From: JAWLGW01 sp964569055
Lineage (GTDB): Bacteria; Planctomycetota; J058
DNA: 13,635 nt
Direction of reading: 5' to 3'
NCBI GenBank assembly: GCA_964569055.1
Contig: CAZMSZ010000192.1
Span: forward strand, 1-13,635
This document shows positions 1 through 6,680 of the stretch, one piece after another. Under the pieces are notes generated by a model. The model was not told where the DNA came from, made no database searches, and was given only the letters and a program-made list of their open reading frames with translations. Position 1 is the first letter of the stretch. The number at the start of each line of letters is the position of its first letter. Position numbers and translations under genes: made by a program.

Positions 1-3000
1 CGCCGGCTCGCCGCGAGCGGCCTGGTCTACGGGCCGAGCGTCCGCACCCTGGCCGAGGCCTGGCTGGGGGAGGGCGAGCTGCTCGCGCGGCTCGAGCCGG
101 CGGGCGAGGGCGCGGCCGGCGGCGCGCCTTCGCGCCTCGACCCGGGGCTGGTCGACGGCGCCATGCAGGCGATCGCCGGGCTGACCCTGGCGCACCCCCT
201 CGAGGGGGCCACGTTCCTGGGCTTCTCGATCCGAAGGCTGGTGGTGCAGGCGCCCGTCGACCGCGGCTGCTGGGCCCACGTCCGCCTGCGCAGCGCCCTC
301 GACGGGGAGAGCGAGTCCTTCCGCTGCGACGTGGAGCTGCTCGCGCCGAGCGGGCGCGTGCTCGCCGCGTTCGACGAGGTCGGGCTCAAGCGGCTGTGGC
401 CCCGCGACCAGGCCGGCCTGTTCGGGCCGCCCGCCCGGGCCTGGCGGGTGGAGCTCGAGCCGCTGGCGGGCGACCCACCCGCGCGCCCGCGCCTGGAGGC
501 GAGCGCCACGGTGCTCCTGGTCGGGGCGCCCTCTCCCCTGCGGGCCGCGCTCGAGCGCGAGGTCGAGGCGGCGGGGGGGGTCGCGCTCCCCACCGCGCCC
601 GAGGCCCTGGTCGCGGATGCGCCGCGCATGCTGGCCGGGTCCACCCGCGTCGCCCTGCTCGAGCCCGAGCTCGAGGCGCTCGGCGCGGTGTGCGGCGCGC
701 TGGCGGGCGCGGTCGCCGCGGGGGCGAGGGCGCCGGCGGGGTTGGCGGTGGTCACGGCCGACGAGGCGGCGCTCGGCTTCGTGCGGGCGCTGGATCGCGA
801 GCGCCCCGAGTGGGGCTGCCGCGCGCTCCACCTCGCCGCGGGTGAGCCGCCCCCCGCCGGAGAGCTGGCGCGGCGCGCGCTCGTCGCGCTCGCGGGCAGC
901 GGGCTCGCCCCGCGCCTGGTGACCGAGCTGCACGACGGCGAGCCGCGCGCGCCGCGCCTGGCGCCGCTCCCGCTGACGTCCCCCGAGGAGGCCGCGCCCG
1001 CGCCGTTCCGCGCGCGCGGGGTGTACTGGATCACCGGCGGCCTGGGCGGCCTGGGGCTGACGATCGGCGAGCTGCTCGCGGCGCGCCTCGGCGCGCGCCT
1101 CCTCCTGACCGGCCGGCGCGCCCGCCCCGATCCCGAGGCGCTGGAGCGGATCGAGCGCGCCGGGGGCGAGGCGCTCTACGTCTCGGCCGACGCGTCCGAC
1201 CCGGCCGCGCTGCGGCGCGCGCTCGAGGCGGCCCGGTCCGCCTGGGGCGAGGTGCACGGCGTGATCCACGCCGCAGGCGTGCTGGCCGACGCGCTGGTGG
1301 GCCAGCGCACGGCCGAGCGCACCCGCGCGGTGCTGGCCCCCAAGCTCGAGGGTGCGCGCGCGCTGGCCGCGGTCACCGAGGGCGAGCCGCTCGAGCTGTT
1401 CTGCCTGTTCTCCTCGCTGTCTGCCCTGCTGGGCGTCCCCGGGCAGACCGACTACGCGGCCGCCAACGCCGGCCTGGACGGGCTGGCGCGCCGCCTGCGC
1501 CGGCGCGGCTGCGCGGTGGTCAGCCTGGCGTGGGGGCCGTGGCGCGAGGTGGGCATGGTCCAGGGCGAGGCCTACCAGCGCGGGTTCGCGGCCCAGGGGC
1601 TGCGGCCGCTCGCGCCGACCGCCGGCGCGGAGGCGTTCTGGGCCGCGGCCGCGCTGGCCGCCCGCGAGGGGCTCCGTCACCTCGTGGTGGCCGACGTGGC
1701 CCCGCGGCGCGAAGCCGCCTTGGTGGAGGCGTTCAACCGACCGGCCGGCGCGGCGCGCGCGGCCGCCCAGGAGCGGAGCGCGACCGTCACCGCGCGGGGC
1801 CCCGCCGCGGGGGTCCGGGCCTACGTGACCGAGCGCCTGGCCGGCCACCTGCGGCAGGCGCCCGCCGCGATCGACACGCGCGCACCCTTCCAGAGCCTGG
1901 GGGTCGACTCGCTGATGGCCGTCGGGCTGGTGCGTGACCTCGAGCGGCGGTTCGCGCTGCGGCTCTACCCCACGCTGTTGTTCGAGCTGCCGACGATCGA
2001 CGACCTCGCCGAGCACCTCGCGGCCGAGCACGGCGCGGCGATCCAGGCCGCCGCCGCGCCGAGCGCGCCCGTCGCCGCGTCACCCGCGGCGACGACGAGC
2101 GCCGGCGCCGAGGCCCAGGGCGCGTGGTGGGTCGGGGTCGAGCCCGGCCGTTTGCTCCCGGGCCCGCTCGCGCTCGAGCCGCCGGGGCCGGGCGAGGTCG
2201 AGCTCGAGGTGCGCGCGGCGGGGGTCAACTTCATCGACCTCCTCGCCGTCGCGGGCGCGCACCCCGTCCACGGCGCGGCGCGGTTCGTCCCCGGCCATGA
2301 GGTCGCGGGCGTGGTCCGCGCGGTCGGCTCCGGAGTGGACGACCTCGCGCCAGGTGACCGCGTGTTCGCCCTGATCGCGGGCGGCGGCTACGCGCCCCGA
2401 GTGGTCGCGCCGCGCGCCGCCTGCCTCCCGCTCCCGGCCGCGCTCGACTTCACCGCCGGGGCCGCCGTGCTCGTGACCGGCCTGACCGCGATCGCCTGCG
2501 TGGAGGAGAAGGGGCGGGTCGCGGCCGGCGAGCGGGTGCTGGTGCAGGCCGCCGCCGGCGCGACCGGCCTGGCCTGCGTGCAGCTCGCGCTGCATCGCGG
2601 GGCCGAGGTGCTCGGCACCGCCAGCCACCCCGACAAGCTGCGCCGCCTGGCCGCCCTCGGCGTGGCCCACCCGATCGACTACCGCGCCGAGCCGTTCGAC
2701 GCGGCCGTGCGGCGCCTGACCCGCGGCGACGGGGTCGACGTGGTGATCGACTCCCTCTCGGGCGACGCGATCCCGCGCGGCCTGGCCCTCCTCCGCCCGG
2801 GCGGCCGGTTCGTGGAGCTCGGCGCCGCCGGCGTGATCGACCCCCCGCAGGTCGACCCCGCCCGCCTGTTCCTGAACGACCAGGACTTCGTGACGGTCAA
2901 CGTGGCCCGCCTGGCCGCCAGCCCCGCCCGCCTGCGCGCCCACGCGCGCCGGCTGCTCGAGCTGCTCGAGCAGGGCGTGCTGCGCCCCGAGGTGGGCCAC

Positions 3001-3071
3001 GTCCTCCCGCTCGCCGAGGCCGACGAGGCCCACCGCCTGCTGCGCGAGCGGAGGAACTACGGCAAGGTAGT
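1..3071 (+). CDS. Type I polyketide synthase, partial (DH-KR-ACP-ER), both ends missing
   Basis: This is the C-terminal part of a reducing type I PKS; the frame is already open at base 1, so KS, AT and the first half of DH lie upstream. Counting base 1 as codon 1, residues 1-135 are the second hotdog of a dehydratase: a YGP motif at 10-12 and the catalytic Asp52 in LVDGAMQ. Residues 135-335 look like the pseudo-KR subdomain. The ketoreductase (336-520) has GGLGGLG at 346-352 and a complete Lys448, Ser472, Tyr485, Asn489 set. LAD at 428-430, and no Trp eight residues before the Tyr, favour a B-type KR. An ACP (605-677) carries phosphopantetheine Ser637 in GVDSL. After an Ala/Pro/Ser/Thr linker (678-705) comes an MDR-type enoylreductase (715-1023) with GVNF at 741 and AAAGATG at 850-856. 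DH, KR and ER together predict full beta-carbon reduction. The frame reaches the gap in GKVV, typical of the end of such ERs, so the stop is probably just inside. ER after ACP is unusual. Confidence 0.93.
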
Positions 3072-3171
3072 NNNNNNNNNNNNNNNNNNNNNNNNNNNNN
3101 NNNNNNNNNNNNNNNNNNNNNNNNNNNNNNNNNNNNNNNNNNNNNNNNNNNNNNNNNNNNNNNNNNNNNNN
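3072..3171. other. Assembly gap, 100 N
   Basis: Exactly 100 N, the usual placeholder for a scaffold join of unknown length. It hides the PKS stop codon and the start codon and ribosome-binding site of the acyl-CoA dehydrogenase. The PKS reads frame 1 into the gap and the dehydrogenase leaves it in frame 2. An uninterrupted PKS frame across the gap is only an effect of N not encoding stops. Confidence 0.97.
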
Positions 3172-4315
3172 CGAGGAGCTGGCCTGGAAGGAGACCTGCC
3201 GCGCGTTCGCGGCCGAGGTCATGGCGCCGCTCGCCCCGGTGTTCGACCGCGAGAACCGCTTCCCCCGCGAGGTGCACGAGGCGGCGCGGGCGCGCGGGCT
3301 GGTCGACATCTGCTTCCCGCGCGAGCTGGGCGGGCGCGGGCTGCCGTTCCGCTTCCTGGCGGTGGGCGGCGAGGAGCTGGCGGCGGTGTGCGCGCCGACC
3401 GCGTTCACGCTCGGCTTCAACCACGGGGCGCTGCGCCCCGTGCTCCACGCCGGCACGCCCGCGCAGCAGCAGCGGTTCGTGGCCGACCTCCTGGGGCGCG
3501 GGGGCTACGCCGCGCTGTGCCTGACCGAGCCCGAGGCGAGCGGGTCGAACCTGCTCGCGACCCGCTCGCTGGCGCGCCGGGTGGACGGAGCGTGGCGGCT
3601 GTCGGGGACCAAGTGCATGGTCGGCAACGGGACCGAGGCCGAGCTGTTCGTGGTGCTGGCCGAGGCGGAGACGGGCGGGCGCCGGCGCGGGCCGACCTTC
3701 TTCGCCGTGCCGCGCGGCGAGGGGGTGCGGGTCGGCCCCAACACCGACAAGCTCGGCTTCCGCTGCGTGCCCACCCCGACGGTGGTGTTCGAGGAGGTGG
3801 CGCTCGATGACGAGCACCTGCTGGGCGAGGTCGGGCAGGCCGAGCAGCTGCTGCTCGAGACGCTCGACTTCATTCGCTTCGGCGGCTCGGCCGTGATCCT
3901 GGGGATCGTGGTGGGCGGGCTGCGCGACCTCGTCCCCTGGCTCGAGGAGCGGCGGGTGGCGCCCGACGACCCGCTGGTGAGCAAGGGCGACGTGCAGATG
4001 CTCCTCGGCGACCTGTACGCCGAGGTCCAGGCCGTGCGCCACCTCATGTGGCGCGCCGCCGACCTGCTCGACGCCGGCCGCCCCTGCTCCAACGAGACCG
4101 CGGCCGCCAAGCTGCTCGCCTCCGAGCTGGCGGTCCGCGCCACCAACGCCTTCGCCCAGCTCTACGGCTGGCGCGGGATCGACGGCGAGTGGCCCGCGGC
4201 CAAGCGGCTGCGCGACGCGCGGGCGACCACGATCTACGAGGGGACCAGCCAGGTGCAGCGGCTGCACCTCGCCCGCGCGCTGCGCCGCTCGATCCGCACC
4301 GGGGGGTGGCTGTAG
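3172..4315 (+). CDS. Acyl-CoA dehydrogenase family flavoprotein, N-terminus lost in gap
   Basis: This is an FAD-dependent acyl-CoA dehydrogenase, which introduces a 2,3-double bond into an acyl thioester. The first full codon after the gap is at 3173, and 380 residues are visible against about 380-390 for the family, so only a short N-terminal piece is missing. The Met at 3221 is internal: the preceding residues already fit the first helix, and DRENRFPREV follows. The signature region reads LTEPEASGSN (visible residues 117-126), where the family usually has an AGSD-type motif, so there seems to be an extra residue and Asn for Asp. The flavin-side GTK..VGNG stretch is at 145-153. IYEGTSQVQ at 354-362 carries Glu356, equivalent to the catalytic base of medium-chain dehydrogenases. 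The TAG stop shares its G with the GTG start of the next gene. The substrate is unknown; given the neighbours, an ACP- or CoA-bound polyketide acyl chain is plausible. Confidence 0.93.
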
Positions 4316-5133
4316 TGGCGCGGATCGTCCCGTTCACCAAGAACCGCGAGGTGGTCTACGACCTGCTCACGCGCGCCAAGCGGTTCCACTGCCCGGTGAC
4401 CACGAGCTGGGAGCTCGACGTGGGGGCGCTCGAGGCGGCGCGCCGGCGGGTGCGCGTCAACGGCCGCGTGCTCGGGCTGACCGCCTGCCTGGCCCGCGCC
4501 ACGGCCCTCACGGTCGAGCGGCACCCCAAGCTCAACCACCACCTGTTCCACGGGCTGTTCGGGAAGTACGAGGTCGCGTTCGAGGAGATCCGCTGCCAGC
4601 TCGTGATCGTGCGCCGCACCCCCAGCCGCGAGCGGATCGTGTTGCCGCTGATCGTGGAGCGCGCCAACGAGCGCAGCGCGGTCGAGATCCAGGAGCTGAT
4701 CGACCACCACCGCTACGCGCCGCTCGAGGAGCTGCCGCAGTTCGCCGCGTTCGAGCGCCTCAAGCGCCTGCCCCGGTTCGTGCTCTCCTGGCTGAGCTAC
4801 AAGGTCCGCAGCGACCACCGCGTCTACTCGCGCTACTTCGGGACCTACGGCCTCTCCACCCTCACCGGGCGCGGAGTGGGGCCGGTGGCGACCGCCACCT
4901 ACGCCAACACCTGCGCCGCGTTCGTGACCGGCGGGGTGACCGAGCGGGCGCAGGTCCGGGGTGGGCAGGTGGTCGCCGCCAAGGTGCTGCCGATCGGGTT
5001 CGTGACCGACCACTACCTCCTGGACGGGCTCGACATGGTCGAGCCCATGGCGACGCTGCGCGCGCTGCTGCGCGACCCGACCCGCCTCGGGCTCCCCGGC
5101 GAGGAACCTGCGGCGGAGGAGACGAGCTCGTGA
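4315..5133 (+). CDS. 2-oxoacid dehydrogenase E2-like acyltransferase, catalytic domain only
   Basis: The 272-residue protein has the fold signature of the catalytic domain of dihydrolipoamide acyltransferases and chloramphenicol acetyltransferase. The active-site motif DHYLLDG (232-238) supplies His233 and Asp237, matching DHRxxDG of E2 enzymes. The preceding GTYGLSTLTGRG region (177-186) and the strand pattern to 230 also match. It has no lipoyl domain and no peripheral subunit-binding domain, and no E1 or E3 gene is nearby, so it is unlikely to belong to a 2-oxoacid dehydrogenase complex. Such stand-alone proteins can transfer acyl groups between CoA, ACP or other thiol or alcohol acceptors. 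The GTG start at 4315 overlaps the upstream TAG by one base and has a G-rich stretch (4301-4309) ahead of it. The frame is open further upstream (to 4048), but that part only shadows the dehydrogenase. Transfer of the PKS-derived acyl chain is an inference. Confidence 0.88.
   Translation: MARIVPFTKNREVVYDLLTRAKRFHCPVTTSWELDVGALEAARRRVRVNGRVLGLTACLARATALTVERHPKLNHHLFHGLFGKYEVAFEEIRCQLVIVRRTPSRERIVLPLIVERANERSAVEIQELIDHHRYAPLEELPQFAAFERLKRLPRFVLSWLSYKVRSDHRVYSRYFGTYGLSTLTGRGVGPVATATYANTCAAFVTGGVTERAQVRGGQVVAAKVLPIGFVTDHYLLDGLDMVEPMATLRALLRDPTRLGLPGEEPAAEETSS
5115..5121 (+). promoter_or_regulatory. Shine-Dalgarno site for the Mpo1-like gene
   Basis: GGAGGAG lies 8 nt before the GTG at 5130, inside the 3' end of the acyltransferase gene. 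It fixes the GTG as the start and, with the 4-nt GTGA overlap, suggests translational coupling. Confidence 0.75.
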
Positions 5134-5552
5134 GCTTCCGCCCGCGCTACGCCCCCGACGAGGTGCGCCGCCTGGTCGAGAGCGGCCGGCTCACCCGCTG
5201 GCAGATCTACGCGCTCGAGCACCAGCACCCGCTCAACCAGCTCAGCCACTTCCTCGGGATTCCGCTGCTGCTGTACGCCGCGTTCTGGCCGTTCGTGGCG
5301 CTCGCCCTGCATGGCGAGTTCCCCTGGGTGCTGTGGATCGTGGGCAACGCCCTTGGCTGGGCGCTCCAGCTCGCCGGGCACGCGATCGAGGGGAACCGCC
5401 CCGCCTTCGTGCGCGACCCGCTGCAAATGCTGATCGGCCCCGTGTTCTTCCTCGCCAAGCCGCTGCACTGGCTGCGCGGCGCGCCGGAGCTCTCGCTCGA
5501 CCCCGAGCTGCTCGCGGCCTGCGGGGTCTCGGGCGAGGAGGGCGCCCGCTGA
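5130..5552 (+). CDS. Mpo1-like (DUF962 / YGL010w family) membrane protein
   Basis: This 140-residue membrane protein belongs to the Mpo1-like family. Yeast Mpo1 is an Fe(II)-dependent dioxygenase acting in alpha-oxidation of 2-hydroxy fatty acids, giving a chain one carbon shorter. The family pattern is clear: EHQHPLNQLSHFLGIP at 30-45, with His31, His33, Asn36 and His40, and GHAIEGNRPA at 83-92, with His84, Glu87, Asn89 and Pro91. These His residues are candidate metal ligands. Hydrophobic segments at about 43-62 and 65-83, plus a shorter one near 97-110, predict an inner-membrane location. The GTG start at 5130 forms GTGA with the stop of the acyltransferase. Position in a PKS/acyl-processing operon suggests that it acts on the acyl product, possibly creating odd-chain or shortened acids. 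The biochemical role of bacterial members is inferred from yeast. Confidence 0.9.
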   Translation: MSFRPRYAPDEVRRLVESGRLTRWQIYALEHQHPLNQLSHFLGIPLLLYAAFWPFVALALHGEFPWVLWIVGNALGWALQLAGHAIEGNRPAFVRDPLQMLIGPVFFLAKPLHWLRGAPELSLDPELLAACGVSGEEGAR

Positions 5553-5556
5553 GGCC

Positions 5557-5560
5557 GGAG
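5557..5560 (+). promoter_or_regulatory. Shine-Dalgarno site for the alpha/beta hydrolase gene
   Basis: GGAG sits 6 nt before the GTG at 5567, between the Mpo1-like stop and the hydrolase start. It supports GTG 5567 over the in-frame CTG at 5549. Confidence 0.55.
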
Positions 5561-5566
5561 CCACTC

Positions 5567-6284
5567 GTGGCCCGCGCCGCCCCCGAGCGCGGGCGCGCGC
5601 TCCTGCTCCCGGGGAACGAGCTGGACGGCCCGCAGTACGCCGGGCTGGCGGATGCGCTGGCGGCCCGCGGCTGGACCACGACCGCCCTCACGCTGCCCGC
5701 CTTCCTCGGGCTGCCGCCCGCGTCCGGGAGCGCCTGGAGCTGGGACGAGCTGATCGCCGCAGCGCGCGCCGCCCTGCGCGAGCACGCGCCGGGCGGGCTC
5801 CTGATCGGCCACTCCCTCGGCGGCCTGCTGGCGCTCCTCGCCGCGGCCGGCCGGGACGAGCCGGCCGGCCCCGCGCGCCTGGCCCTGCTGGAGCCCGCCA
5901 TCCCGCCCACCCGCCGCGCGGCCGCTGGCGGCGCGCGCCAGTACACCCGGCAGGTCCTCGAGCGCGACCGCGAGCGCTTCGTCAACCAGCCCGGCCCCTT
6001 CCGTCGCCTGGCCCGCCCGGAGGCGTTCCCGCCCGAGGCCCTGGCGCGCTACCTCGCGATCCGTCGCGCGGCCGACCCCACCGTGGTGGGCGCGCTGCTC
6101 GCTGCGCTGCCGGCGCTCTACCCGCTGCCGCTGGCGGCGGTGCGCGCCCCCGTCCTGCTCGTGCGCGGCGCGCGCTCCGGCTGGCGCGCCGCGATCGGCG
6201 GCTGGCTCCTCGCCCGTCAGCTCCCCGCCGCGCGCCGAGTGAGCGTGCCCGAGGCGGGCCACTGGCTGGGCCTCGAGCAGCCCG
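5567..6284 (+). CDS. Alpha/beta hydrolase, C-terminus lost in gap
   Basis: This is a serine hydrolase of the alpha/beta fold with 239 residues visible. The nucleophile elbow GHSLGG at 81-86 gives Ser83. The GHWLGLEQP segment near the visible end (231-239) gives His232, so only a short terminal helix should be missing in the gap. An early GNELDG stretch (16-21) sits where the oxyanion-hole loop is expected. The usual acidic residue after strand 7 is not obvious: that loop reads VRGARSGW (199-206) with Gly where Asp is common. Glu109 in LLEPA, after strand 6, is the best alternative acid. There is no signal peptide, so it is cytoplasmic. The start is GTG 5567, 14 nt after the Mpo1-like stop. 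As the last recognised gene of the operon it could be a type II thioesterase-like releasing or editing enzyme, or an esterase acting on the product; the sequence does not decide. Confidence 0.88.
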
Positions 6285-6384
6285 NNNNNNNNNNNNNNNN
6301 NNNNNNNNNNNNNNNNNNNNNNNNNNNNNNNNNNNNNNNNNNNNNNNNNNNNNNNNNNNNNNNNNNNNNNNNNNNNNNNNNNNN
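6285..6384. other. Assembly gap, 100 N
   Basis: Exactly 100 N between the convergent hydrolase and DEAD-box helicase genes. It hides both stop codons and any terminator between them. It directly follows a very GC-rich, internally repetitive coding stretch, which may be why assembly or sequencing stopped here. The true length is unknown. Confidence 0.97.
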
Positions 6385-6680
6385 CCGCTCCGCTCGCCGC
6401 CGCCGGGGCCGCGCTTGGGGAACCCACCCGGGCCGCGGCGCGGGCCGCCGGGGCCGCGCTTGTGGAACCCGCCGGGGCCGCGCTTGGGGCCGCCGGGCGC
6501 GCCGCGGTGGCGGACGCGCGGGGGGCCGCGGCGGTCGCCGTAGTCGCGGTCGTCGCGGGGAGCGTCGCCGCGCGGGGGGCCGCGACGACCGTCGCGGTCG
6601 TCGCGGCGCGGGCGCGGGGGGCCGCGGCGGCGGTCGCCGTAGTCGCGGTCGTCGCGCCGAGCGCGCGGGGGGCCGCGGCG
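6385..6680 (-). repeat. Coding repeat region: Arg/Gly/Pro/Asp-rich tail of the helicase
   Basis: Two repeat types are visible in the encoded tail. The first is an RRGPPR unit followed by RRDDRDYGD-like acidic/basic residues (helicase residues 597-650). The second is an RGPGG unit repeated four times with F/P-K spacers (from about 663 to 690). At DNA level a 27-nt segment occurs identically at 6531-6557 and 6630-6656, 99 nt apart, so in frame. Gly/Arg-rich tails of DEAD-box proteins usually bind RNA non-specifically and can promote condensate formation. The region is coding, not a CRISPR array. Confidence 0.8.

Noticed and set aside
163..3810. A single PKS frame running through the first gap into the dehydrogenase region
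   Set aside because: N does not encode stops, so the frame only appears continuous. After the gap that frame gives Arg/Gly/Ala-rich nonsense, while frame 2 gives a clean acyl-CoA dehydrogenase.
2080..4267. Long minus-strand open frames opposite the PKS ER and the dehydrogenase
   Set aside because: They are rich in His, Gln, Arg and Ala, show no domain pattern, and lie opposite well-supported genes; typical antisense shadows.
6385..6680. Possible CRISPR array or tandem-repeat locus
   Set aside because: Repeat units are irregular in length, there are no unique spacers, and the repeats stay in frame inside the helicase tail.
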